Positions 28,284-35,887 of a stretch of DNA of 64,000 nucleotides are shown one piece after another; positions within the stretch are counted from its first letter, which is position 1; every line of letters begins with the position of its first letter. Origin of the DNA: Grimontia indica. GTDB taxonomy: Bacteria > Pseudomonadota > Gammaproteobacteria > Enterobacterales > Vibrionaceae. The stretch covers positions 18,910 to 82,909 of the forward strand of contig NZ_ANFM02000036.1 of NCBI RefSeq assembly GCF_000333895.2, written 5' to 3'. Below the pieces are notes generated by a model. It saw only the letters and a list, made by a program, of their open reading frames with translations, did no database searches and had not been told where the DNA came from. Position numbers and translations under genes: made by a program.

Positions 28284-29210
28284 ATGCCAGGCGCTTTTGC
28301 TCATATCACCGCAGTTAACGTGGCTTCTGCGAACAACGCTTTGATGACTCTAAATATGCCCCGAGAAGCCAAAAAGGCTTTGGCTCAAAACAAAAGGTAT
28401 TTGGAACTCGGTTGCGTCAGCCCTGATTACCCTTATCTGGATCTCATGGATTCAGCACAAAACAAATGGGCTGACGAAATGCATTACAACAATGTGGGCA
28501 AGTTAATAAGCACCCTCGTTCAGCAAGTGAAATCAGTAAATAGCGAACACCAAGAAAAAGCCTTTGCGTGGCTATGTGGCTTCGTCGCGCACGTTGCCGC
28601 TGACATTACCATTCATCCCGTGGTTGAAATGAAAGTTGGCCCTTACGCTGAAAACACTAAAGCCCATCGTGTTTGTGAAATGAATCAGGATACCTATATC
28701 TGGTCTTCTCGATTGAACCTTGGCGATATTGGCATGGCTGACCGTGTAAAAGAAAACATAGGCAGCTGTGTAGATGTTAATGACGACAGTTCGATTTATC
28801 CGATTATCAACGACATCTGGCACACTGCGCTCAATGCTGTCTACTCAGACTATGCCAGTGAATGTCAGCCTAACATCAACGCTTGGCACAAGGGTTTCCA
28901 AACAGTTGTAGACAACGCGGAGGAGTCACATCGTTTGTTTCCGTGGGCTAGACATGTTGCGTCAAAACAAGGCTTAACCTATCCCCTTCACGATGAAGTC
29001 GATACAACATTTATCGAAAGCCTCGAAACGCCAGATGGGACAAAACACTATGACGAAGTCTTTGATAAGGCGATTGAGACTATCCAGCTGTTTTGGGAGC
29101 AAACCGCAGCAGCTGTGTTTGAAAGTGCAGAAACTGACTTCTTCAAAAATTGGAATTTAGATACAGGCCGCTGTGAAAACGGACAGCTAACAGCTTGGGG
29201 GAACCAATGA
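28284..29210 (+). CDS. Zinc-dependent phospholipase C-like protein (PF00882-type)
   Basis: A 308-aa protein with the layout of zinc-dependent phospholipase C domains: an N-terminal PGAFAHIT, CVSPDYPYLD, MHYNN, and the helix FVAHVAADITIHP with spaced His/Asp metal ligands. No signal peptide is visible, so it is probably cytoplasmic, unlike secreted phospholipase C. The ATG at 28284 is chosen because TGGAG is six bases upstream; earlier in-frame ATGs lack that. It overlaps the next gene by four bases (ATGA). As transposon cargo it may have a defence role, but that is inference. Confidence 0.75.
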   Translation: MPGAFAHITAVNVASANNALMTLNMPREAKKALAQNKRYLELGCVSPDYPYLDLMDSAQNKWADEMHYNNVGKLISTLVQQVKSVNSEHQEKAFAWLCGFVAHVAADITIHPVVEMKVGPYAENTKAHRVCEMNQDTYIWSSRLNLGDIGMADRVKENIGSCVDVNDDSSIYPIINDIWHTALNAVYSDYASECQPNINAWHKGFQTVVDNAEESHRLFPWARHVASKQGLTYPLHDEVDTTFIESLETPDGTKHYDEVFDKAIETIQLFWEQTAAAVFESAETDFFKNWNLDTGRCENGQLTAWGNQ

Positions 29211-29635
29211 GATTAATTACCACTCTTGCATTGCTTATGGCTTTAACGTCTTGCTCAACACAGGCCAAATACTCAGATGAAGTCATGTATGACATGGCTT
29301 CAATTCTGAAAGATGTATCCCAAGCTGTTGACGGTGAACTTAAGTGGGGGAATACCGAAGGACTCAGCCAAGAAGAGATTATATCAAGTGCCACCTCAAC
29401 CAATCCCAATCAGCTACCTGAGCTTGAAGTGCTAGCCAAAGAAGGAAAAGTGGCTAATTATCGATTACTACAGGAATTCCAAGGGGACAATGCGGTCATG
29501 CTGATATGTGATGGTAACGTGGCACTTATGGAAGACGCTGGCTGCAACGCTGAATTTGACAAGATCTACTGGAAATCACCAAGTTCAAATACTTGTAGCA
29601 TCAATCTTGATACGGCTGCGATTTGCTCCAACTAG
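29207..29635 (+). CDS. Small lipoprotein of unknown function
   Basis: A 142-aa product with a lipoprotein signal peptide (MRLITTLALLMALTSC, lipobox LTSC, Cys16). The mature part is acidic, with three further cysteine-containing stretches (MLICDGN, AGCNAEF, NTCSINL, AAICSN), suggesting periplasmic disulfides. GGGGGA precedes the start, which overlaps the stop of the phospholipase-like gene. The two genes form a cargo operon. No family is recognised. Confidence 0.75.
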   Translation: MRLITTLALLMALTSCSTQAKYSDEVMYDMASILKDVSQAVDGELKWGNTEGLSQEEIISSATSTNPNQLPELEVLAKEGKVANYRLLQEFQGDNAVMLICDGNVALMEDAGCNAEFDKIYWKSPSSNTCSINLDTAAICSN

Positions 29636-29746
29636 CAGTATGAAGTGGTAAAGCCGCACGACTGGCCAACTTCAATCGAACTACCGGCAAGGCATTTTAG
29701 TTCTCTATTAGAAATCTTTTAACACGTATGGAAAGAAGGAGTTCAA

Positions 29747-29875
29747 ATGGGTATTAAACCAGGGCCTAAGCGCAAAAACGAAGACGGTACACCAGACAAG
29801 AGGCAGCGTGTTCGTCCGGAGAACCAAAAGAAGCATCCAAAGTTAAAGCCACACGATCACGAAAAAGGTGATTGA
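29747..29875 (+). CDS. Tiny basic protein, possible small cargo gene
   Basis: A 42-codon frame with a strong ribosome-binding site (GAAGGAG, 5 bases before ATG). The product is rich in Lys, Arg, Pro and His, without hydrophobic core (MGIKPGPKRKNEDGTPDKRQ, then RVRPENQKKHP and a KPHDHEKGD end). It would be largely disordered and could bind nucleic acid. A strong hairpin follows directly. No family is recognised. Confidence 0.5.
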   Translation: MGIKPGPKRKNEDGTPDKRQRVRPENQKKHPKLKPHDHEKGD

Positions 29876-29883
29876 TACTAAGC

Positions 29884-29917
29884 GGTATGAAGCAGCTCTT
29901 TCGAGCAGCTTCATACC
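29884..29917. terminator. Strong hairpin between the tiny ORF and the SRP-like gene
   Basis: Arms GGTATGAAGC and GCTTCATACC plus inner GCTC/GAGC, loop TTTC, one A-A mismatch. There is only a weak T-rich tail on the plus strand. It sits between convergent units and may stop transcripts from both, including array/SRP-like RNA from the right. Confidence 0.65.
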
Positions 29918-29960
29918 TAGCTAATTTCCCGCAAGCATAGAACAGGCGTATATCCAATAC

Positions 29961-30074
29961 GGGTGGAAACCCCACAAGCAAACCCTCGGCACCCGCTATC
30001 TGCATGCTGGCTGCTGCCCTCCGGCTCTGACCAACTACACACAGTCACGCTGCGAGGAAACCTATGGGGTTTCC
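29961..30074 (-). ncRNA. Transposon-borne SRP RNA (4.5S-like) gene, diverged from host ffs
   Basis: On the minus strand, this 114-nt segment is collinear, without gaps, with host ffs (41601-41714); I count about 73 of 114 identical bases. The ends pair perfectly (GGAAACCCC with GGGGTTTCC) and finish in ACCC like 4.5S RNA. The SRP domain reads GGTCAGAGCCGGAGGGCAGC: the tetraloop is GGAG instead of GGAA, and the stem pair U-A of 4.5S is replaced by G-C, a compensatory change. One symmetric-loop base (G to A) is altered. It begins 39 nt beyond the last CRISPR repeat on the same strand with no strong promoter seen, so it may be processed from the array transcript. It could be a functional alternative SRP RNA or a decaying captured copy; the paired changes favour function. 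Confidence 0.85.
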
Positions 30075-30113
30075 AGTGTTTCAAACAAGCCAAAAATTTC
30101 TGGGATGTTGCTT

Positions 30114-30261
30114 TTTCATCTCTGCCTTGCGGCAGGTTTAGGTTCCTAGTGTGGGTTGCTAACTTCCAGACCTTATCTCAACTGCCTATGCGGCAGGACA
30201 CTTCATACAGCGAGATATAATTCCGCTTTGTGATTTCTCAGCTACCTATGCGGCAGGACAC
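30114..30261 (-). CRISPR. Type I-F3 CRISPR array: three repeats, two 32-nt spacers, last repeat atypical
   Basis: Read on the minus strand (leader at the cas6 side). Repeat 1 is at 30261-30234 and repeat 2 at 30201-30174, both starting GTGTCCTGCCGCATAGG, 28 nt, with a CTGCC/GG(T/C)AG hairpin. Repeat 3 at 30141-30114 is diverged (CTAAACCTGCCGCAAGGCAG), with a four-base loop instead of five. Spacer 1 (30233-30202) has no target I can identify. Spacer 2 (30173-30142) matches host ffs. Diverged terminal repeats around the attachment-site guide are a known I-F3 feature. No cas1 or cas2 is present, so the array does not grow by adaptation from this element. Confidence 0.95.
30142..30173 (-). other. 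Spacer 2: guide to the host ffs attachment site
   Basis: On the minus strand it starts AGGTCTGGAAGTTAGCAACC and aligns without gaps with ffs at 41668-41637. Mismatches are at positions 6, 12, 13, 18, 22, 24, 27 and 30. Positions 6, 12, 18, 24 and 30 are the bases flipped out of the crRNA-DNA duplex in type I Cascades, so only three mismatches should matter. Confidence 0.95.
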
Positions 30262-30389
30262 CGTTGTCAAACGGATGGTTTTCTATGTAAATCATTCGAT
30301 TAACTCACTTTCGCCAACAAAACCCTTTTTTATATCAACTTTGTAAGCTTCTGATTTCTAATGCTGCAAAATCCCCACCCCAAAAAGGG

Positions 30390-30992
30390 TTAAACTGGAA
30401 TACGAATATCTGGCACTGTTCCACGATACGTTTGATTGGTTGCCAATCCATAGCCATTAAACTCCGCATCAGAAACTTCAGCGACATTTTCCTTTTGAAC
30501 ATGTAACACAAATCGTTGTTGGGTACTCTGGCTATCCATCAGTATTCGATGAAACATTCCAATCGGCTGATTACTTCCTATCCTTTCAGGGTCAAACTCT
30601 TCACCACGCTCAGCTGCTCGCCGCTTGGCTCTCTCAAGCCGTCTTCTTTTCTCGCCCGTAAACAGCTTGGCAATACCCTGATTTCGGTAAAATCGAACCT
30701 CTGCTGTATCTGCTGGAACTGGCTCTATATTAGTGACCGCAAACAGCCCTTGAGCAAGCATCATTGTGAAATACTGAGTTTGATGAAGCTGACTCAACCG
30801 CTGCAGGTTGGAAGAGCAAAACATGATTTGATTGCCGAGGCTTTGCTCTGTCCAACGCGGGAATCCCACCCCGATACCACCAATGTGGTGAAAAACTAAA
30901 AAGTCATGCAGGGTTGAGATGCATCGCCCCGCTAATATTTCTTGGCTCGCCTGTTCTGGCAAATAGGTAATCACGAAGTAATAACGCTTCAC
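30390..30992 (-). CDS. cas6: Cas6 (Csy4) crRNA-processing endoribonuclease, I-F3
   Basis: Cuts the array transcript in each repeat and stays bound to the 3' hairpin of the crRNA (200 aa). It starts MKRYYFVITYLPE. The likely catalytic His is in CISTLHDFLV (His29). The Arg-rich hairpin-binding helix is EKRRRLERAKRRAAERGEE. The family aromatic/Gly pattern HHIGGIGVGFP is present. It overlaps cas7 by four bases (ATGA) and is the last protein gene of the operon; the array follows 129 bp downstream, with its leader in that gap. Confidence 0.93.
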   Translation of the reverse strand: MKRYYFVITYLPEQASQEILAGRCISTLHDFLVFHHIGGIGVGFPRWTEQSLGNQIMFCSSNLQRLSQLHQTQYFTMMLAQGLFAVTNIEPVPADTAEVRFYRNQGIAKLFTGEKRRRLERAKRRAAERGEEFDPERIGSNQPIGMFHRILMDSQSTQQRFVLHVQKENVAEVSDAEFNGYGLATNQTYRGTVPDIRIPV

Positions 30993-32026
30993 ACAGACCT
31001 CGACTTCTGGAACAAACCACCTTTAACCAAAACGGCCATCAGGTAGTGGATATCAGAGGGGATCTCTTCGCTACATTTCAAGCCATCTATCAGTGCTGCT
31101 TTCTCATCGACACTCTTCAGTAGACTGTATGCGTCAATCCCACTTGAAGGGATACGGTGAGCAATAAGGTATTCTTTATCACCTCCATATTCATGTACCC
31201 GCAAACGCTTATCTGCTTCATCAGCCCACCAATCATCTATAAGCTGAATTGCGGCTCCTATTTTCTCAGCATTCAGGCTTGGCCAAATCTGACCATCGCC
31301 ACTTCTTACCTTTGCGTATTCACGGCCAAGGTTGGAACCGTCTTTAGAGTCGCTGAACAATTGGCTCGGGAAGATTTCTTGCATGAATGAGGCTGAAATG
31401 TTCGCTTTAATATCGGCAAACCAAAATGGCTCTTCACCAGACAGGGCCGACGCCAGTTCTCCGGTCAAACCGTTCAATACCTTTTGGGAGTCATCCTGCC
31501 AAGGCTCATGCCAATCAAGATGAAGAGCATTCTCGATTCGGTATTCGTTACCCGCAGAGGTGGCTACAGTTATCGCGAGACCCATGCTTCGTTGATTTCG
31601 CCAAAGCCATTGACCTAGCAGCAGGTTTTTACAATACCTCCGCGCTAGCTCGTCATACCCGCCCGCTCTTTGATAAGCAGCAGCCAAACTACAAAGGGCT
31701 TCACCCACACTTTGACTGTTACAAACGAAAGGGCTCAAAGAGTTTGCTTCAACGCGCAAAGAGAAACGGCAAACGATTTTGTCTACCGTCGGGGGGACGT
31801 AACACGATTCTCTGCGAACGGGATTCCCGAAGGCTAAATCTTGAGGTTGCAGATTTTTGGGTGAACCGCTGGGTTGATACGCTTCAGAATAACTGCATTT
31901 CTGACCGACAATCGCATCCTGGTCAATCGGCAAAGGCTTCATCGTGCCATCTGCTTCTTCGTAGAAAAACACGCCCTTACTTGGCCTAAGAGACCCTTGA
32001 TAAGAAAGCTGAGTGCAAAGCTCCAT
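30989..32026 (-). CDS. cas7: Cas7 (Csy3) Cascade backbone subunit, I-F3
   Basis: The six-copy backbone subunit that holds the spacer part of the crRNA; its thumb flips out every sixth base (345 aa from this ATG). Visible family traits include the N-terminal LSYQGSLRPSKGVFFYEE, a Trp-rich centre (LLLGQWLWRNQRSMG), and VRSGDGQIWPSLN. The ATG at 32026 is preferred to an upstream GTG because GGGGG lies five bases before it. It lies between cas8/5 and cas6 in one operon. Confidence 0.93.
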   Translation of the reverse strand: MELCTQLSYQGSLRPSKGVFFYEEADGTMKPLPIDQDAIVGQKCSYSEAYQPSGSPKNLQPQDLAFGNPVRRESCYVPPTVDKIVCRFSLRVEANSLSPFVCNSQSVGEALCSLAAAYQRAGGYDELARRYCKNLLLGQWLWRNQRSMGLAITVATSAGNEYRIENALHLDWHEPWQDDSQKVLNGLTGELASALSGEEPFWFADIKANISASFMQEIFPSQLFSDSKDGSNLGREYAKVRSGDGQIWPSLNAEKIGAAIQLIDDWWADEADKRLRVHEYGGDKEYLIAHRIPSSGIDAYSLLKSVDEKAALIDGLKCSEEIPSDIHYLMAVLVKGGLFQKSRSV

Positions 32027-32035
32027 CACCACCCC

Positions 32036-34102
32036 CTATGCTCTTCGCATTAGGATAGAACCGCCAACGACATCCATTTTCCAAAAACAGGTCGCATTGA
32101 AATATTTCTCACCTTTAAGGCGGATATCTATGGGGGATTTACAATCGCAAAGCCCTATCAATGGCTCTGCGTAGGCGTGGACAGGAGAAACACTGTTTGG
32201 TCTTTCGGTGGGTTCTTCCAGCAACTGATATCCCACCATCACTGGCTTTAAGTCCATGTTCAGTTCAGTGAGTTCGCAAAGGTTTTCGAAAGACTTTGGC
32301 GCAGTTTTAGCAGGTACTATCCATCTACCTGTCGCGGGTAACTGTGAAACATGCTCATGTAGGGATCGAGTTGTTCGCAGTGAACACCAGTCTTTTGACT
32401 CGTACAGCGATGGCGGATGAATAACACCGCCTGCAAAGCGCGACGGCAGAGCCGCTTTTATCAAATCAATCAGTTCATCTCGGGTTTGAAGAAACGACTC
32501 TGTCGAATGTACACGAATAGCCAAGTCCATGACCAAATCGCAATGTATGGACTCAACGATACCTGGTCGTTTCAAATGATCACTTCGCTTTCTCTCTAAT
32601 GTGGGGCTTGGCAGTTTCAAGCCAGATACGGACGAAGATTCCCGAACATGCCATGCCACACTCTCGAACGTGAACTCACAGCCCAACAGAGTTTTCAGCT
32701 TTCTATCAAAAGCATGAATAAAACCCCATAGAGCCGTTAAGGATGGAATACCGACTAAATAGGGGTTCGCTAAAGAAAGCGCATCAAACACTCGAAGGTT
32801 CTCTAAATGGATAACCTCGAACTGGGTATCTCGTTGGCCGCACTGATCATTGCCAAGCGTGTCCAGTATCCATCGCAGTTGATTCCTTACCGGTTCTAAC
32901 AATTTGGGGTGGTAAGCATATTCAGTTTTCCGATAACCAGCGTCTTGCAATGTTGTATGAAAACGCTGATTAACAAGCTTTAAGAGCGTTGAATTATCTG
33001 ACAAGGGTTCAGTGAGAAGCGAACGCTCAGTCTCTCTAATAGCAGCTAGAGTATCAGCTCCGTCTCGAAGACTATCCCTCCATTCCATTATCGGCAGCAA
33101 CCACTCTGCTAAAGCTCTCCTTAGCTGACGAACCAGTGAGATGCGACGTCTACGCCGTCGGCGAAGCAAAGGCTCTTCGTCAAGATGGATGAGGCTGTCC
33201 AATAGACCGATGAAGCGTTTGTTTAGCACTGCCCCTTGGTTGAAAACGGATTTATTAGATTCAACTTGGCGGATCCTGCTTTTGTTCAGGCTTACTTTGT
33301 TTCGCCAGGCTATGTTCAACGGATAGTTCAGAACAGATACGCTTCCGCCTTTCGATGACGCCAAGTCGCCGACACTGGCTGGATGGCTGTGGCCTATCGT
33401 TCGGAAGCGCCCAAGCCTTTGCGTATGAAGCTGCTGGATTTTGGCCTGAACTGCACTGGAAACAACGGGGGTTATAGCCAAATAGTCGTTCAGCCAAGGA
33501 AAACGGACTTGCTTGGAGTAATCGCTCACAGCCGAAGGGAAATGATCAGTATTCCTGGCTTGTTCTAGCTTTAGCCGCCATTCACCAAACTTAGTTTTAG
33601 TCAGGCCAAGCTCACGAAAAGCTCTGCACCAAGCATCACTGTTTTTAATAACGCATTCAGCCAAACACGTCGAACTTTCCTCCCAGATAAATCCTGAACA
33701 AAACAGCTTAGCCTTGTTCACCTGAGAGGAATTATGAGACCACCCTAGTCTGCACTCGCAGTTTGCTGAACCCAACGCCCCCGTAATCAAGAGTAAATCA
33801 CCACACAGAATCCTTTGCGCCTGCACCCGTGTATCTGGGTATTTTAGATTGTGCGTATGCAGCCACCATACTTCTTCAAGACAAGAATCTATGTGGGCTT
33901 CATCTTTCAAAACTGCTCTTGCTGATTTTCGCGAGGTTAGCGATTCAACTTCATCCCGTTTCAACGTTAGGTTAAGCAGTACAATTAGCGTTTGAGTCTC
34001 TTCACCAGTTACATCAACCAATTCAGAGTAAGCGGCAAACGCTTTGCGAAGCGCAATGTCGGGTTCTTCATGTTCCAGTAGATCTCTCAGCGTTTTCATC
34101 AT
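32036..34102 (-). CDS. cas8/5: Fused Cas8/Cas5 (Csy1-Csy2) Cascade subunit, I-F3
   Basis: The large subunit that recognises the PAM and caps the crRNA 5' handle (688 aa from this ATG). The fusion of Cas8 and Cas5 into one chain is diagnostic for I-F3 transposons; canonical I-F1 has two genes. The N-terminal ~350 residues are Cas8-like with a basic stretch (EEPLLRRRRRRRISLVRQLR), and the C-terminal part is Cas5-like. The ATG at 34102 overlaps the tniQ stop (TGATG), indicating translational coupling. Confidence 0.93.
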   Translation of the reverse strand: MMKTLRDLLEHEEPDIALRKAFAAYSELVDVTGEETQTLIVLLNLTLKRDEVESLTSRKSARAVLKDEAHIDSCLEEVWWLHTHNLKYPDTRVQAQRILCGDLLLITGALGSANCECRLGWSHNSSQVNKAKLFCSGFIWEESSTCLAECVIKNSDAWCRAFRELGLTKTKFGEWRLKLEQARNTDHFPSAVSDYSKQVRFPWLNDYLAITPVVSSAVQAKIQQLHTQRLGRFRTIGHSHPASVGDLASSKGGSVSVLNYPLNIAWRNKVSLNKSRIRQVESNKSVFNQGAVLNKRFIGLLDSLIHLDEEPLLRRRRRRRISLVRQLRRALAEWLLPIMEWRDSLRDGADTLAAIRETERSLLTEPLSDNSTLLKLVNQRFHTTLQDAGYRKTEYAYHPKLLEPVRNQLRWILDTLGNDQCGQRDTQFEVIHLENLRVFDALSLANPYLVGIPSLTALWGFIHAFDRKLKTLLGCEFTFESVAWHVRESSSVSGLKLPSPTLERKRSDHLKRPGIVESIHCDLVMDLAIRVHSTESFLQTRDELIDLIKAALPSRFAGGVIHPPSLYESKDWCSLRTTRSLHEHVSQLPATGRWIVPAKTAPKSFENLCELTELNMDLKPVMVGYQLLEEPTERPNSVSPVHAYAEPLIGLCDCKSPIDIRLKGEKYFNATCFWKMDVVGGSILMRRA

Positions 34103-35334
34103 CACCACGCAGGAAGATAAATATCGCTAGAAACGTCGGTCTGCATTCGAGCTATTCCCAACTCAATGACATTGCGAAGTCGAAATGCAGGCTTGTGAGG
34201 TGGAATAGTCGTTTGCTGATGAGGTCGGTAAGTCAGTTTTAAAAAACCTTCTTGATAGAGCCTTTCAACCTGCTCATAGCTCGTTGAAAGCATCGACGCC
34301 GTTTCAGACAGAGTTAGTAGAACATCTCCAACATTCGCCATTTTTGATTTTGGGTGGCGAAGAATCAGATGAGACAAATAAGCCAGCAACTCACGCAATA
34401 CGAAGTTCTGAGACAAATCTTTTGAAGGCAACCTGGACGAGTGAAGCAACACATCACCAAAGATCTTTCTAAACGGCGTGTGGTTGTATTCTATGTAACG
34501 TGACGCTTCCCAAGTCGCCAGCCTTCTATTCATCGCTGTATGAAAAGATTCAGGCCATTTCTTGAAGAACCCGATAGCACCGCTCAGGCCTTCTACATTG
34601 ATTCCGTCACCCTCAAGGTTTCCTACAAACTCCAAGTGATACCACAGAAGCGCACCAAATCGCGTTGATTGATTGCACTTCCCGAGTGCTGTTGTATCAA
34701 AATCAACCGTATCGCCAACGGTTAAGCAACTTAGCAGAATTCGTATAGGGTCAGCCTTTTGAGTCGGCGCATTCTTTAGGTCAAAACCGCACTCGCATTC
34801 TGTAATGTTTTCACTCGTTAAGTAGTCGAACACAGCCCCACAACTAGGGCATGTATCCATCAAATCCAAATGGTGCTTATGGCAAGCTATATAAGGGAAG
34901 AAATGCCAAACCTGGGGAATATGTTCTGATTCTTTTAAGCACTCAGGACATATAGGCACGCCAGCCTTCCGAACGAAACACAAAGGGATATGTGTTCCTT
35001 GCCTATACACTGCGGAATGAGAGAAGCAAAAGCGAGTCGAGGAACCCAACAAGGCAAACTGCAACAGGGGTAGTTCTGTATCGGCAAGTCGATCGAGTAA
35101 GCGCAGAGCACGAACCCGAAACCCGCTACTCTGAGCTGCATGGTATACGTTCACCATCTTCAACTGGAGTGGAAAAGCCCCGAAAGCCTCTTGGTCATGC
35201 TCATAGAGCCAGTCTTTAACAGCTCTACTAAGCAATTGATAAGACTCAAAGTAGTTAGCCTGACTTAGACGAAGGAGGTAGCTTTCAAGGGATTCATCTG
35301 ATTGATGCTCCACTCTTAGGGAGAATTGAGACAT
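34102..35334 (-). CDS. tniQ: TniQ (TnsD-family) target-selection adaptor bound to Cascade
   Basis: Links Cascade at the target to TnsC (410 aa). It begins with a TniQ N-terminal domain (ESLESYLLRLSQANYFESYQ) and has zinc-finger sets CPECLKE...HFFPYIACHKHH...DTCPSCG and ECECGF, followed by a helix-turn-helix-rich C-terminal part (SETASMLSTSYEQVERLYQE). It is the only TniQ/TnsD gene in the element, so both chromosomal and mobile targets must be chosen through guide RNAs. An XRE-type operator lies 13-27 bp upstream of the start. Confidence 0.93.
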   Translation of the reverse strand: MSQFSLRVEHQSDESLESYLLRLSQANYFESYQLLSRAVKDWLYEHDQEAFGAFPLQLKMVNVYHAAQSSGFRVRALRLLDRLADTELPLLQFALLGSSTRFCFSHSAVYRQGTHIPLCFVRKAGVPICPECLKESEHIPQVWHFFPYIACHKHHLDLMDTCPSCGAVFDYLTSENITECECGFDLKNAPTQKADPIRILLSCLTVGDTVDFDTTALGKCNQSTRFGALLWYHLEFVGNLEGDGINVEGLSGAIGFFKKWPESFHTAMNRRLATWEASRYIEYNHTPFRKIFGDVLLHSSRLPSKDLSQNFVLRELLAYLSHLILRHPKSKMANVGDVLLTLSETASMLSTSYEQVERLYQEGFLKLTYRPHQQTTIPPHKPAFRLRNVIELGIARMQTDVSSDIYLPAW

Positions 35335-35346
35335 TCTTGGCGCACA

Positions 35347-35361
35347 CTAAGGAATACTTAG
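35347..35361. promoter_or_regulatory. Putative Xre operator before tniQ-cas operon
   Basis: CTAAGGAATACTTAG, an inverted repeat CTAAG-N5-CTTAG. The flanking A makes 16 identical bases with 37925-37940 upstream of xre. Placement just before tniQ fits control of the whole tniQ-cas operon. Confidence 0.8.
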
Positions 35362-35638
35362 TAAAGGATGATGCTTTTCATGAGATGCAGTGATATCACA
35401 ATTGAGATCATCTGGATATCACTGTTTAGACGATGCCAAACAAAAGGACATATACTCGTAGCTGTATTGTGCCTAACACTAGTCTAGATATATCGAAGCG
35501 AGAGAGCTTGCAACAGTTCGGCAGTAAAGCCAAATGTACTCAGCGGGGAATTAGATCAGGGGTTGCGACAGCAGTCGAGAGTGTATAAACAAATTCTGAA
35601 AGGGAACCGGCTAGCGTCGCACACTAGCCGTTTATTTA
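35362..35638. other. Gap between tniQ promoter region and small partner gene
   Basis: It probably contains the tniQ promoter. A weak hairpin with GGCTAG and CTAGCC arms lies at 35610-35630 near the end of the small gene. Nothing else is recognised. Confidence 0.4.
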
Positions 35639-35887
35639 TCACTCAGCATCTACCGTACTATGGGCTTGTTTGTAGTCGTGCGAATCAGACCGAGATACTG
35701 TATTTGACACCTCTCCACTATAGTATATGGATGTTAGTGTCCACTGACCTCGACATCGAGCATTGTTCTTTGCAGTTTTGAAAGAGTTTTTTTCACGCTC
35801 AGAAAAATAGTCATTGCTATCCAATCTCTTAACAATGCTAGATGTTTTACTAACGACAATAGTAACTTTATCTTGTTTATCAAGCAT
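35639..35887 (-). CDS. Small protein following the patatin gene
   Basis: An 82-aa frame whose ATG overlaps the last 8 bases of the patatin gene, a spacing that suggests translational coupling. It starts MLDKQDKVTIVVSKTSSIVK; polar, with no membrane segment and no family recognised. It may be a partner or regulator of the phospholipase. It could also be a fortuitous frame, though the overlap and composition favour a gene. Confidence 0.55.
   Translation of the reverse strand: MLDKQDKVTIVVSKTSSIVKRLDSNDYFSEREKNSFKTAKNNARCRGQWTLTSIYYSGEVSNTVSRSDSHDYKQAHSTVDAE

Noticed and set aside
29961..30074. SRP-like segment as the original host ffs, with a second nested transposon
   Set aside because: No transposon end or TnsB-type site lies at the expected place left of it, and the true 4.5S sequence with matching protospacer distance is at 41601-41714.
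30082..30113. A third CRISPR spacer beyond repeat 3
   Set aside because: No further repeat follows; the SRP-like gene starts instead.
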